Below the pieces are notes generated by a model, which saw only the letters and a list, made by a program, of their open reading frames with translations, was not told the origin of the DNA and ran no database searches. Below are positions 50,552-60,538 of a stretch of DNA of 64,000 nucleotides, one piece after another. Every line of letters starts with the position of its first letter. Position 1 is the first letter of the stretch. Both the position numbers and the translations under genes were made by a program. This DNA is from Brevibacillus_H sp049846925 (GTDB taxonomy: Bacteria > Bacillota > Bacilli > Brevibacillales > Brevibacillaceae). The stretch is taken from contig NZ_JBNCMT010000009.1 in NCBI RefSeq assembly GCF_049846925.1, positions 101,700 through 165,699 of the forward strand, written 5' to 3'.

Positions 50552-51481
50552 ATGAACGATATCGATGTATTTGAACGATACGACTGGACAGTAGAGCCAG
50601 GAGATAAAGGCGAACGAATTGATAAATTTATCACGGTACAAAATGAGGAATGGTCTCGTTCACAGGTTCAGGCCTGGGTGAAAGAGGGACGGATCACAGT
50701 CAACGGTGAGCCAAGCAAGAACAACTACAAAGTAGCAGTGGATGACGAGATCACCCTGCGTATCCCTCCGTTGAAGGAAATGAATATTCAACCCGAGCCG
50801 ATGGACCTTGAGATCGTCTTCGAAGACGAAGACGTGGTGGTCGTTAACAAACAGCGAGGATTGGTTGTTCATCCAGCGCCAGGACACTATGGCGGTACAT
50901 TAGTAAACGGTCTTTTGGCGCACTGCAAGGATTTGTCAGGCATTAACGGTGTGATGCGACCAGGCATTGTGCACCGGATTGACAAGGACACGTCCGGTTT
51001 ATTAATGGTAGCCAAGAACGACAAGGCACATGTCGGATTGGCCGAACAACTGAAAAATCATACGGTTAACCGGAAGTACGTAGCGATTGTTCACGGTGTC
51101 ATTCCACATGAGATGGGCACGATTGACGCACCGATTGGACGTGACCCGAAAAACCGCCAGCAGATGGCTGTGGTATTTGAAAACAGCAAACCAGCCATAA
51201 CCCACTTCCTTGTTCTGGAGCGTTTCAAAGAATATACGCTTGTTGAACTGAAGCTGGAGACAGGACGGACACATCAGATCCGTGTCCACATGAAGTATAT
51301 CGGGTACCCGCTTGCTTCCGATCCGAAATATGGACCAAAAGATACCCTGGAAATGGATGGACAGGCCCTTCATGCCAAAACACTGGGCTTTGATCATCCA
51401 CGAACAGGGGAACATCTGGAGTTCGAAGCACCGCTGCCGCAAGATATGCAAAATATGATCGCTTATTTACGTCAACAATAG
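50552..51481 (+). CDS. RluA/RluD-family rRNA pseudouridine synthase
   Basis: A 309-residue enzyme that isomerises uridines in 23S rRNA. An N-terminal S4 RNA-binding domain (GERIDKFIT ... VKEGRITVNG) is followed by the catalytic domain with Asp144 in the motif HRIDKDTSGLL. It corresponds to B. subtilis YlyB, which also lies between lspA and pyrR. The exact target (a helix 69 site, as for RluD) is inferred. TAGGAG precedes the ATG. Confidence 0.9.
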   Translation: MNDIDVFERYDWTVEPGDKGERIDKFITVQNEEWSRSQVQAWVKEGRITVNGEPSKNNYKVAVDDEITLRIPPLKEMNIQPEPMDLEIVFEDEDVVVVNKQRGLVVHPAPGHYGGTLVNGLLAHCKDLSGINGVMRPGIVHRIDKDTSGLLMVAKNDKAHVGLAEQLKNHTVNRKYVAIVHGVIPHEMGTIDAPIGRDPKNRQQMAVVFENSKPAITHFLVLERFKEYTLVELKLETGRTHQIRVHMKYIGYPLASDPKYGPKDTLEMDGQALHAKTLGFDHPRTGEHLEFEAPLPQDMQNMIAYLRQQ

Positions 51482-51482
51482 A

Positions 51483-51511
51483 TTGACAGCCATGATTCGA
51501 CATGGCATAAT
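51483..51511 (+). promoter_or_regulatory. Sigma-A promoter of the pyr operon
   Basis: Perfect -35 TTGACA (51483-51488), 17-base spacer, -10 CATAAT (51506-51511), directly after the pseudouridine synthase stop. It feeds the first PyrR attenuator. Confidence 0.85.
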
Positions 51512-51535
51512 GCTTATAGCAAATGCGAAACCTTT

Positions 51536-51657
51536 AAATCCAGTCCAGAGAGGCTGGCAAGGACATCGGATCTATATGAACGGGTAGGGGATGCGTATAT
51601 CCTCTCATACCTCACGATCTCATGCTTCTTGTCAGTGGACAAGAAGCTTTTATTTTT
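51536..51657 (+). promoter_or_regulatory. PyrR attenuator 1 (before pyrR)
   Basis: The anti-antiterminator contains the PyrR-binding sequence CCAGAGAGGCTGGCAAGG (51545-51562). Downstream is a terminator GCTTCTTGTC/GACAAGAAGC with loop AGTG and a T-rich tail (51624-51657). With UMP bound, PyrR stabilises the anti-antiterminator and transcription stops. Confidence 0.93.
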
Positions 51658-51684
51658 TCAGTGGTCGGCAAAGGAGGTTGTACG

Positions 51685-52230
51685 GTGACTGATAAAAGTA
51701 TCATTATGGACGAAGCTGCAATACGCCGTGCCCTGACTCGGATCGCACACGAGATCATTGAACGAAACAAGGGTGTTGAGGATTGCATCATCGTGGGAAT
51801 CAAAACACGCGGTGTGTTTCTCGCAGAAAAGATCGTGCAGCGAATCGAGCAGATCGAAAACGCGCGGGTACAAGTAGGCGAGCTGGATATCACCTTCTAC
51901 CGTGACGATCTCACGCACAAGGCCGAAGATGCTGTGTTCCAGGGGGCAAAGCTTCCAGGAGAGATTACCGGCAAGACGATCATTTTGGTCGACGATGTGC
52001 TGTTCACGGGTAGAACGGTTCGAGCGGCACTTGATGCGATCATCGATCAGGGACGTCCCAAAATGATTCAGTTAGCCGTTTTGGTCGACCGGGGTCATCG
52101 TGAACTGCCGATCCGCCCTGATTATGTGGGAAAAAATGTACCGACGTCACGCAGTGAAATCGTCGCTGTCCAATTACAGGAAGTAGACGGACATGATTGC
52201 GTCACGATCCATAAAGAAGAAACTGAATAG
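51685..52230 (+). CDS. pyrR: Pyrimidine operon attenuation protein / uracil phosphoribosyltransferase
   Basis: RNA-binding regulator sensing UMP/UTP against PRPP, with weak uracil phosphoribosyltransferase activity. The PRPP loop VDDVLFTGRTVRAAL lies near residues 100-115, and the family motif VGIKTRGVFLAEKI near 38. GTG 51685 is seven bases after AAGGAGG and gives 181 residues, the B. subtilis length. It is the first gene of the operon and controls all three attenuators in this window. Confidence 0.96.
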   Translation: MTDKSIIMDEAAIRRALTRIAHEIIERNKGVEDCIIVGIKTRGVFLAEKIVQRIEQIENARVQVGELDITFYRDDLTHKAEDAVFQGAKLPGEITGKTIILVDDVLFTGRTVRAALDAIIDQGRPKMIQLAVLVDRGHRELPIRPDYVGKNVPTSRSEIVAVQLQEVDGHDCVTIHKEETE

Positions 52231-52244
52231 TCCTCTTTAAAACT

Positions 52245-52363
52245 AATCCTGTGAGATTGGGAAGGGGAGTGCAACTCAGCGGACGTATGTCTTGTTTTGC
52301 CTGCGTGCAAACACATACCCGGCCCTGAGCCTGCCTCTTTGTCCACTCACAAAGAGGTTTTTT
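52245..52363 (+). promoter_or_regulatory. PyrR attenuator 2 (before pyrP)
   Basis: A more divergent PyrR-binding loop, TCCTGTGAGATTGGGAAGGG (52247-52266), keeps the GAG core and the AAGG end. The terminator CCTCTTTGT/ACAAAGAGG with T6 is at 52334-52363. Weaker similarity than in attenuators 1 and 3 may mean weaker repression. Confidence 0.8.
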
Positions 52364-52457
52364 AATGCCCAAAAATGCCTCGCTCCACATAAAAAGAGAA
52401 TCAGTTGAAGCGGGAGAGAGAAATAGTAGTGAAATAGAAGAAAGCAGGGGAAAAAGA

Positions 52458-53798
52458 ATGAACAACAAAAACTTCATCGACGTTTATGAATTTCCAGGAA
52501 TCACGAAATGGATACCACTAAGCATTCAGCACTTGTTCGCCATGTTCGGTGCTACTGTGCTTGTACCGATTCTGACAGGATTGGAGCCATCTGCAGCGCT
52601 TCTCTCCAGCGGGATTGGAACCTTGCTTTTCTTGCTTATCACTAAAGGGAAAATTCCTAACTATCTCGGTTCATCCTTCGCCTTTATCGGACCAATCATC
52701 ACCGTATCAGCGAACTACGGAATGGGAACTGCGCTGCTCGGTTGTATGCTTTCCGGTCTTGTCTATATCTTGGTAGCGTTCATCATCAGCCGCAGCGGAG
52801 TGAACTGGCTGAATAAAGTACTGCCTCCAGTCGTAATCGCATCAGTCATTGTCGTAATCGGTTTGAGCTTGGCTGGTGTAGCGGTTGACATGGCTACAAA
52901 GGCAACTGTAGAAGGAAAATCTGTCATCTCTCTCACTTCCATTGAAATCTCGCTTGTCACCATGATCGTAACGGTAATTGCAGCAGTAGTACTACGTGGA
53001 TTCTTCTCGATCATTCCGATCTTGATTGGTATTGTGACAGGTTATCTCTACACACTGGTTCGTCACCCTGACTTGATTGACTTAGGGAAAGTATCAGCAG
53101 CATCTTGGATTTCCGCACCTGCACTGAAATTTAATGAAGTTTCCGCAGCAATGGCCGATCCTAGTGCCTGGTTGCCAGCATTGATTATCGCACCAGTAGC
53201 ATTCGTTACACTGGCAGAACACTTGGGTCACTTGCTTGTAACCGGTAAAGTAATGGATCGTGACTTGATGAAAGATCCTGGCTTACACCGCAGTGTGCTT
53301 GGGGACGGGGTTGCAACTTCACTCGGAGCAATCCTGGGTGGTCCTCCTGCAACGACGTATGGTGAAAACATCGGGGTTCTGGCCATCACTCGTGTGTATA
53401 GCTGCTTTGTCATCGGTCTTGCCGCAGTATTCGCAATTATCTTCTCCTTCGTAGGTAAAGTAAGTGCACTTCTGATGACAATCCCGACAGCCGTTCTTGG
53501 CGGCGTGTCCATCATCCTGTTCGGAATCATCGCTGCTCAAGGTTTACGTATGTACGTAGAAAACAAAGTGGATTTCTCCAACAAGCGCAACATGATTATC
53601 GCTGCTGCCATTCTGGTAACTGGTATCGGCGGCTACAAAATCAGCTTCGAGGGCGCAACCTTCTGGCAATCCTTCTTGACGAACCTGACAATCGACAATA
53701 TCGCATTCTCCACATTCCTCGGAATCATCTTGCACGCTGTTCTTCCTGGCAAAGAGTCCGCAATGGGAGAGGCAAATAAAGAAAGTCAAATTGCGTAA
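52458..53798 (+). CDS. pyrP: Uracil permease (NCS2 family)
   Basis: Membrane H+/uracil symporter of 446 residues with about 14 segments. NCS2 signatures are AFIGPIITVSANYG, the substrate motif VAFVTLAEHLGHLLV and the stretch GGPPATTYGENIGV. ATG 52458, after AGGGGAAA, is preferred; the longer frame would start inside attenuator 2. It lies between two attenuators, as in B. subtilis. Confidence 0.95.
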   Translation: MNNKNFIDVYEFPGITKWIPLSIQHLFAMFGATVLVPILTGLEPSAALLSSGIGTLLFLLITKGKIPNYLGSSFAFIGPIITVSANYGMGTALLGCMLSGLVYILVAFIISRSGVNWLNKVLPPVVIASVIVVIGLSLAGVAVDMATKATVEGKSVISLTSIEISLVTMIVTVIAAVVLRGFFSIIPILIGIVTGYLYTLVRHPDLIDLGKVSAASWISAPALKFNEVSAAMADPSAWLPALIIAPVAFVTLAEHLGHLLVTGKVMDRDLMKDPGLHRSVLGDGVATSLGAILGGPPATTYGENIGVLAITRVYSCFVIGLAAVFAIIFSFVGKVSALLMTIPTAVLGGVSIILFGIIAAQGLRMYVENKVDFSNKRNMIIAAAILVTGIGGYKISFEGATFWQSFLTNLTIDNIAFSTFLGIILHAVLPGKESAMGEANKESQIA

Positions 53799-53819
53799 CG
53801 ACCAATCGCTATCCTTTAA

Positions 53820-53953
53820 ATCGGCACAGAGAGGCTGGTAAGGAGTGCAGGCCATTTCACGCTGTACTTATAAACTTCGCATGAATGCTGAAGCTTCTTA
53901 CCTGCCGCCTCCTGGGGCATCATTTGGTAAGAAGCTTTTTTTTCGGAAGTTGG
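53820..53953 (+). promoter_or_regulatory. PyrR attenuator 3 (before pyrB)
   Basis: PyrR-binding sequence CACAGAGAGGCTGGTAAGGA (53825-53844), and terminator AAGCTTCTTACC/GGTAAGAAGCTT (53891-53902 with 53936-53947) followed by a run of T. Confidence 0.92.
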
Positions 53954-54019
53954 GGCCCTCGCCAGACGTCAGCTATCGCTTCAGTCGGGTGGGTATTTTG
54001 AAACGGGACGGTGGGTACA

Positions 54020-54967
54020 GTGAGTAAAAACGTTCATCTAACAGGAATCAAAAATATGACCCAATCACAATTGGAATCATTATTGGAGAGAGCAGCTTTC
54101 TGGGCTTCCAATCCGAAAGCTCAGTCACAAGCATTATCGGGACGCTTTGTCGCCAACCTGTTCTTCGAGCCGAGCACGCGCACTCGCTTCTCCTTTGAAG
54201 TAGCGGAGAAACGCCTGGGTGCACACGTACTGAACTTTAGTGCAGAGAGTTCATCCACAACGAAAGGTGAATCCATGTATGACACCTTGATGACACTGCA
54301 GTCAATGGGCGTCGAAGCCGCAGTCATCCGCACCAGTGAAAACAACCTCCTGGAGCAGCTCTCCAGACAGGTGGGGCTCTCGATTATCAATGCAGGTGAT
54401 GGAACGAACGAACACCCTACCCAATGCTTGCTTGACCTGCTTACGATGAAACAACGCTTCGGTTCAATCGCCGGACTGAAAGTAGCGATTGTGGGTGATA
54501 TTCGCCACAGCCGAGTAGCAGGTTCTCACCTACACGCCCTACCTAAGTTGGGAGCACAACTGGTTTTTGCTGGACCACCATCCATGATGCTTCAGCCAAG
54601 TGAACTGCCTGCAGGTGTTCGAATCGAGTCATTGGATGAAGCAGTACGCACAGCCGATGTCGTGATGATGCTGCGTGTCCAACTGGAGCGTCACCAAGAG
54701 AACATCTTTTCTTCAAAGGAAGAGTATCATCAGGCATTTGGACTCACACTGGAAAGAGAACGTGCGATGAAACCAAGTGCAGTCATCATGCACCCTGCCC
54801 CCGTAAACAGAGGGGTTGAGATTCATACCGATTTGGTTGAGTGCGAACGATCGCTTATCTTCAAACAGGTAGCCAATGGAGTCGCAGCACGCATGGCCGT
54901 ACTAGAAAATGTATTGAACGGAGGTAATGCAGTATGGGGATCATCCTTAGAAACGGTAAACTCTTAG
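54020..54967 (+). CDS. pyrB: Aspartate carbamoyltransferase, catalytic chain
   Basis: Second step of de novo pyrimidine synthesis: carbamoyl phosphate and aspartate to carbamoyl-aspartate. The 315-residue protein has FEPSTRTR from residue 49 (carbamoyl-phosphate site), and NEHPTQCLLDLLT. No pyrI regulatory chain is present, as usual in Bacillales. GTG 54020 is favoured by GGTGGG five bases upstream; GTG 54011 is the alternative. The end overlaps pyrC by 34 bases. Confidence 0.94.
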   Translation: MSKNVHLTGIKNMTQSQLESLLERAAFWASNPKAQSQALSGRFVANLFFEPSTRTRFSFEVAEKRLGAHVLNFSAESSSTTKGESMYDTLMTLQSMGVEAAVIRTSENNLLEQLSRQVGLSIINAGDGTNEHPTQCLLDLLTMKQRFGSIAGLKVAIVGDIRHSRVAGSHLHALPKLGAQLVFAGPPSMMLQPSELPAGVRIESLDEAVRTADVVMMLRVQLERHQENIFSSKEEYHQAFGLTLERERAMKPSAVIMHPAPVNRGVEIHTDLVECERSLIFKQVANGVAARMAVLENVLNGGNAVWGSSLETVNS

Positions 54968-56220
54968 ATCAAACAGGAAAACTCGTCACTCGAGATATAC
55001 TCATAGACAAACATCGGATTGAACAAATCGCTGAAAAGCTGGAAATTGATGAAACCAATCATCAAGTCGTTGACATTACTGACAAATTTGTCTCGGCTGG
55101 ATTCATCGATATGCATGTACACTTGAGAGAACCAGGGTTCGAAGGAAAAGAAACCATTGAAACAGGCGCAATGGCAGCGGTGAAAGGCGGCTTTACGACC
55201 GTTGCCTGCATGCCGAATACACGCCCAGTCATTGATAGTGTAGAAACCGTGCACTACATACTCGACAAGGCCAATCAGGCTCATCTTGCCAGAGTCCTTC
55301 CGTATGGAGCAATCACGGTTCGGGAATTGGGTCAGGAGCTGACAGACTTTGCTGCGTTAAAAGAAGCGGGCATTGTAGCCGTAACAGACGATGGTGTAGG
55401 CGTACAGTCGAGCCAAATGATGAAAGAAGCCATGCAAAAAGCAAAAGAACTGAATCTCTCCGTAGTTGCTCACTGTGAGGATGATTCACTGATTCCTGCA
55501 GGCAGCGCCCTTCACGATGGGGTAACAGCCAAGCGTCACGGATTGCCAGGGATTCCGTCCGAGTCAGAATCGATCCATGTTGGCCGAGACATTTTGCTGG
55601 CAGAACAGACGGGTGTTCACTACCATGTCTGCCACATCAGCGCCAAAGAATCGGTTCGACTGGTTCGTGATGGAAAGCGAGCGGGAGTGAACGTAACGGC
55701 TGAAGTGACACCTCATCACCTGCTCCTGTGCGATGAGGATATCCCTGAGAACCTTGACACGAGTTGGAAAATGAATCCTCCACTGCGTTCCAAGGAAGAC
55801 CGGGCAGCACTAATTGCCGGATTGAAAGACGGAACGATTGACATTATTGCAACTGATCATGCACCGCATACAGAAGAAGAAAAGGCTAAGGGCTTAGATC
55901 GTGCACCATTCGGGATTGTCGGTCTGGAAACAGCGTTTCCCCTGTTGTACACCCACTTGGTTTTAACCGAAGAGCTTACCCTTGCCCAATTGATAGAGAA
56001 GCTGACCGTAAAGCCTGCAGAAATTTTTGACTTGCCTTACGGAAAATTAGCAGCAGGCGAATATGCGGATCTCGTGGTGATCGACCTCGAAGAGGAGAAA
56101 CCAATCGATCCTGCCACTTTTGCAAGCAAAGGAAAAAACACTCCTTTCACTGGTTGGGGCTGCAAAGGATGGCCAATCCTTACCATCGTGGATGGAAGAA
56201 TCGTATATCACGAAGCGTAA
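54934..56220 (+). CDS. pyrC: Dihydroorotase (type I)
   Basis: Zinc enzyme closing carbamoyl-aspartate to dihydroorotate. The 428-residue amidohydrolase has HxH at residues 61/63 in DMHVHLREPG, further ligands in VAHCEDDSL, CHISAKESV and ATDHAPHTEEEK. GGAGGTAATGCAGT before the ATG lies inside pyrB, so the two are coupled. Length and motifs are those of B. subtilis PyrC. Confidence 0.95.
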   Translation: MGIILRNGKLLDQTGKLVTRDILIDKHRIEQIAEKLEIDETNHQVVDITDKFVSAGFIDMHVHLREPGFEGKETIETGAMAAVKGGFTTVACMPNTRPVIDSVETVHYILDKANQAHLARVLPYGAITVRELGQELTDFAALKEAGIVAVTDDGVGVQSSQMMKEAMQKAKELNLSVVAHCEDDSLIPAGSALHDGVTAKRHGLPGIPSESESIHVGRDILLAEQTGVHYHVCHISAKESVRLVRDGKRAGVNVTAEVTPHHLLLCDEDIPENLDTSWKMNPPLRSKEDRAALIAGLKDGTIDIIATDHAPHTEEEKAKGLDRAPFGIVGLETAFPLLYTHLVLTEELTLAQLIEKLTVKPAEIFDLPYGKLAAGEYADLVVIDLEEEKPIDPATFASKGKNTPFTGWGCKGWPILTIVDGRIVYHEA

Positions 56221-56241
56221 AAAACTGGAGGAGGAGACAAC

Positions 56242-57339
56242 ATGCGAGCAAGATTGATTCTAGAAGACGGAACAGAATGCATCGGCACTTCATTTGGAGC
56301 GGCAACAGAATCATTAGGTGAAGTGGTTTTCAATACAGGACTTACAGGATATCAGGAAGTGCTTTCCGATCCATCCTACTGCGGCCAAATCGTAACGATG
56401 ACCTATCCTTTGATTGGCAATTACGGAGTGAATCGTGACGATTTCGAAGCAGTCCGACCGTTCATCCACGGCTTTGTTGTGCGTGAACACTGCGACAAAC
56501 CGAGCAACTGGCGCAATACCCAGACACTGGATCAACTGCTCAAAGCATACGAAATTCCGGGGATTGCCGGAGTAGACACTCGCATGTTAACGAGAAAAAT
56601 CCGTCACTTCGGTACGTTGCGTGGCCTAATTACAACGAGCAACACGCCGACAGAAGAGTTAGTCGCTTCCCTGCAAGCATCTTCACTGATGCGAGATCAG
56701 GTTGACCGGGTATCAACCAAAAGCGTGTTCAGTTGCCCTGGCTCTGGTCACCGAGTGGTTCTGGTTGATTTCGGCTCCAAGCACGGTATTCTGCGAGAGT
56801 TGACCAAAAAAGGCTGTGACGTGGTAGTCGTGCCTTACAATGTAACGGCTGCTGAAATCCGTCGTATCCAACCAGACGGTATCCTGCTCTCCAACGGACC
56901 AGGTGACCCAAAAGACGTACCGCAAGCGATCCAAATGATCAAGGACATCTTGGGAGAATACCCACTGTTCGGTATCTGTCTGGGACATCAGCTCTTTGCC
57001 CTCGCATCGGGAGCAGACACCGAAAAGCTCAAGTTCGGCCATCGTGGCGGAAATCATCCAGTAAAAGAATTGCACACGAATCGCACCTATATCACCTCCC
57101 AAAACCATGGTTACGCCGTGACAGAAGATTCTGTAGCAGGCACCAATTTGGAAGTCACGCATATCGCCTTGAATGACGGTACGATTGAAGGGTTGCGAGA
57201 TCAAGCAAAACAGGCTTTTTCCGTACAGTATCACCCAGAAGCAGCACCAGGCCCATACGATTCAAGTTACCTGTTTGATCAGTTCATCCAAATGATTGAA
57301 CAAGCCAAGGAGGAGAAACAGTATGCCAAAACTAGATAA
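56242..57339 (+). CDS. carA: Carbamoyl-phosphate synthase, glutamine amidotransferase subunit
   Basis: Provides ammonia from glutamine to the large subunit. The 365-residue protein has an N-terminal small-subunit domain (GTSFGAATESLGEVVFNTGLTG) and a class I amidotransferase domain with the nucleophile Cys246 in GICLGHQ and the His/Glu pair in QYHPEAAPGP. As pyrAA in B. subtilis nomenclature. GGAGGAGGA precedes the ATG. It overlaps the large-subunit gene by 17 bases. Confidence 0.96.
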   Translation: MRARLILEDGTECIGTSFGAATESLGEVVFNTGLTGYQEVLSDPSYCGQIVTMTYPLIGNYGVNRDDFEAVRPFIHGFVVREHCDKPSNWRNTQTLDQLLKAYEIPGIAGVDTRMLTRKIRHFGTLRGLITTSNTPTEELVASLQASSLMRDQVDRVSTKSVFSCPGSGHRVVLVDFGSKHGILRELTKKGCDVVVVPYNVTAAEIRRIQPDGILLSNGPGDPKDVPQAIQMIKDILGEYPLFGICLGHQLFALASGADTEKLKFGHRGGNHPVKELHTNRTYITSQNHGYAVTEDSVAGTNLEVTHIALNDGTIEGLRDQAKQAFSVQYHPEAAPGPYDSSYLFDQFIQMIEQAKEEKQYAKTR

Positions 57340-60300
57340 TCTCAAAAAAATTCTCGTAATTGGTTCAGGACCGATCGTAATCGGGCAAGCGGCTGAGTTT
57401 GACTACGCAGGAACACAGGCATGCCAGGCATTGAAAGAAGAAGGAATGGAAGTTGTGCTCATCAACTCCAATCCGGCAACCATCATGACCGATACCAACA
57501 TGGCAGACAAAGTATACATCGAACCAATCACCCCGGAATTCGTCGCACAGGTGATCCGTCAGGAAAAACCAGATGGATTGCTTCCTACACTCGGTGGGCA
57601 AACAGGTTTGAATATGGCAGTTGCGCTTGCAGAAGCAGGTGTGTTGGAACAGGAAAATGTAAAGCTGTTGGGAACGAAACTTTCCTCGATCAAGCAAGCC
57701 GAAGACCGCGATCTGTTTCGTGACCTGATGAACCAACTCGGTGAACCAGTACCTGAATCAGTGATCGTAACAACGGTGGAAGAGGCAGTTGACTTCGCTA
57801 ACCAAATTGGCTATCCAATCATCGTTCGTCCAGCCTATACATTAGGCGGAACGGGTGGCGGAATCTGTGATGATGAAGAAAGCTTGCGTGAAATTGTTGC
57901 AAGTGGTCTGAAATACTCGCCGATCACTCAATGTCTGATTGAAAAAAGCATTGCTGGTATGAAAGAAGTAGAATATGAAGTCATGCGTGATGCCAACGAT
58001 AACTGCATCGTCGTATGTAACATGGAAAACATCGATCCGGTTGGCGTCCACACAGGAGACAGTATCGTTGTGGCACCAAGCCAGACATTATCCGATAGAG
58101 AATACCAAATGCTCCGCTCGTCGGCGCTTAACATCATCCGTGCCTTAGGGATTGAGGGTGGCTGCAACGTACAATATGCGCTTGACCCACACAGCTTCCA
58201 ATACTATGTAATCGAAGTAAATCCACGTGTAAGCCGTTCTTCTGCACTTGCATCCAAGGCGACCGGTTATCCGATTGCAAAAATGGCTGCCAAGATTGCG
58301 ATTGGCTACACACTCGATGAGCTGAAAAACCCGGTAACTGGTCAAACTTTCGCTTGCTTCGAGCCAACACTTGATTATGTGGTCAGCAAAATTCCACGTT
58401 GGCCATTCGATAAATTTGAATCAGCAAACCGCAGGCTCGGTACGCAAATGAAGGCAACTGGTGAAGTCATGGCCATTGGACGCACGTTCGAGGAATCGAT
58501 CTTGAAAGCAGTGCGCTCGCTAGAAATCGGCACATACCACCTGGAATCAAAAGAAGCAGCCCAATTGCCAAGTGATGTCTTGCCTGAGCGGTTGAAAATA
58601 GCCGATGATGAGCGTCTATTCACCATCGCAGAAGCAATGCGTCGCGGGATGAGCGTAGAGAGCATTCATGCCCTGACACAGATTGACTACTTCTTCCTCG
58701 ACAAATTGGAAAACATCGTACAGTTCGAAAATGTGTTGAGTGAATTTGGCCCAACAGACGAAAATGTGTACACAGCCAAGCGAATGGGCTTTACCGACCG
58801 CAAAATTGCTGAATTGACAGGGCGCAAAGAAGAAGAGATTCGCAGTATGCGAGAGCGCAACAACCTTGCTCCGGTCTACAAAATGGTTGATACGTGCGCG
58901 GCTGAGTTCGAAGCGCAAACGCCATACTATTACTCAACTTATGAGCAGGAAGATGAGCGTATTGAGACGGGCAAGAAACGGATTATCGTGTTAGGCTCTG
59001 GTCCAATCCGTATTGGTCAAGGGATCGAATTCGACTATGCAACCGTTCATGCAGTATGGGCGATCAAAGAGGCTGGATACGAAGCGGTTATCATCAACAA
59101 CAATCCGGAGACAGTCTCTACCGACTTCAACACATCGGATCGACTCTATTTCGAGCCGCTCTACATTGAAGATGTGATGAACATAATCGATAAGGAAAAG
59201 CCAGAGGGCGTCATCGTTCAATTCGGTGGACAGACAGCGATTAATCTGGCAGACAAATTGGCTGCACGTGGCGTCAAAATTCTCGGAACAAGCTTGGAGA
59301 ACATTGATGCAGCGGAGAATCGGGAGAAATTCGAAGCACTGATTCGCAAGCTCGATCTGGCACAACCGCCAGGAAAAACAGTTACATCAGTGGCTGAAGC
59401 GGTAGGAGCGGCTGACAGTCTTGGGTTCCCGGTGCTGGTTCGCCCATCCTACGTCTTGGGTGGTCGAGCAATGGAGATCGTGTACAACCAGGAAGAATTG
59501 CTTTCTTATATGGAGCAAGCGGTAAAAGTCAATCCAGAGCATCCTGTACTGATTGACCGTTACATGTTAGGGGTAGAGGCAGAAGTAGATGCGATTTGCG
59601 ATGGTGAAAATGTCTTGATCCCAGGGATCATGGAGCATATCGAGCGGGCCGGAGTACACTCAGGGGACTCCATCGCTGTCTATCCGCCACAATCACTATC
59701 TGATGAAATCAAAGATGAACTGATCGAGATGACCACCAAGCTAGCCCGAGCACTGCAAATCAAGGGGCTTCTCAATATCCAGTTCGTTATTTACAAAAAT
59801 CGTCCGTATGTCATCGAGGTGAACCCGCGCTCTTCTCGTACGGTTCCATTCCTCTCCAAGGTGACAGGTATCCCGATGGCCAATATTGCTACAAAAGCCA
59901 TACTGGGACACAGCATTGTCGATCAAGGATTCGAGACGGGGCTGCACCCGGAAGAAGAGATGGTATCGGTGAAGGTTCCAGTCTTCTCCTTCGCCAAATT
60001 ACGTCGTGTAGACATCACTCTCGGTCCAGAAATGAAATCCACGGGTGAAGTCATGGGACGTGAGCGTACACTTGCCAAAGCGTTGTACAAAGGCTTGGTT
60101 GCTGCAGGAATGAACATTCCGACACACGGCTCGATTCTCGTCACTGTAGCGGACAAGGACAAGGAAGAGGCACTGGATATTGTACGCAGATTCTATGCTA
60201 TCGGATTTAAGGTTGTGGCGACACAAGGAACAGCATCCTACCTTGAAAAAGAAGGACTGCCTGTTCGTACCGTCCAAAAGCTTGCCGAAGGAACGCCGAA

Positions 60301-60538
60301 CCTCTTGGATGAAATTCGTACAGGAAAAGTAAACATCGTCCTTAACACACTCACGAAAGGCAAGACACCTGCGAGAGACGGTTTCCGAATTCGCCGGGAA
60401 GCGGTGGAAAACGGAGCGGTATGTCTGACCTCTCTTGACACTGCCAAAGCACTGTTACACGTTCTGGAGACTATCACGTTCTCTACCGAAGCCATGCCTG
60501 AGCAACGCTTTGGTCAGGTCATGGTGAGCGCCTACTAA
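57323..60538 (+). CDS. carB: Carbamoyl-phosphate synthase, large subunit
   Basis: Makes carbamoyl phosphate from bicarbonate, ammonia and two ATP. The 1071-residue protein has two homologous halves, each an ATP-grasp unit (GSGPIVIGQAAEFDYAG near the N-terminus, GSGPIRIGQGIEFDYA near residue 556), and a C-terminal MGS-like allosteric domain where UMP/PRPP act. As pyrAB in B. subtilis. ATG 57323 follows AAGGAGGA and lies inside carA. The next gene is pyrF, not pyrK as in B. subtilis. Confidence 0.97.
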   Translation: MPKLDNLKKILVIGSGPIVIGQAAEFDYAGTQACQALKEEGMEVVLINSNPATIMTDTNMADKVYIEPITPEFVAQVIRQEKPDGLLPTLGGQTGLNMAVALAEAGVLEQENVKLLGTKLSSIKQAEDRDLFRDLMNQLGEPVPESVIVTTVEEAVDFANQIGYPIIVRPAYTLGGTGGGICDDEESLREIVASGLKYSPITQCLIEKSIAGMKEVEYEVMRDANDNCIVVCNMENIDPVGVHTGDSIVVAPSQTLSDREYQMLRSSALNIIRALGIEGGCNVQYALDPHSFQYYVIEVNPRVSRSSALASKATGYPIAKMAAKIAIGYTLDELKNPVTGQTFACFEPTLDYVVSKIPRWPFDKFESANRRLGTQMKATGEVMAIGRTFEESILKAVRSLEIGTYHLESKEAAQLPSDVLPERLKIADDERLFTIAEAMRRGMSVESIHALTQIDYFFLDKLENIVQFENVLSEFGPTDENVYTAKRMGFTDRKIAELTGRKEEEIRSMRERNNLAPVYKMVDTCAAEFEAQTPYYYSTYEQEDERIETGKKRIIVLGSGPIRIGQGIEFDYATVHAVWAIKEAGYEAVIINNNPETVSTDFNTSDRLYFEPLYIEDVMNIIDKEKPEGVIVQFGGQTAINLADKLAARGVKILGTSLENIDAAENREKFEALIRKLDLAQPPGKTVTSVAEAVGAADSLGFPVLVRPSYVLGGRAMEIVYNQEELLSYMEQAVKVNPEHPVLIDRYMLGVEAEVDAICDGENVLIPGIMEHIERAGVHSGDSIAVYPPQSLSDEIKDELIEMTTKLARALQIKGLLNIQFVIYKNRPYVIEVNPRSSRTVPFLSKVTGIPMANIATKAILGHSIVDQGFETGLHPEEEMVSVKVPVFSFAKLRRVDITLGPEMKSTGEVMGRERTLAKALYKGLVAAGMNIPTHGSILVTVADKDKEEALDIVRRFYAIGFKVVATQGTASYLEKEGLPVRTVQKLAEGTPNLLDEIRTGKVNIVLNTLTKGKTPARDGFRIRREAVENGAVCLTSLDTAKALLHVLETITFSTEAMPEQRFGQVMVSAY

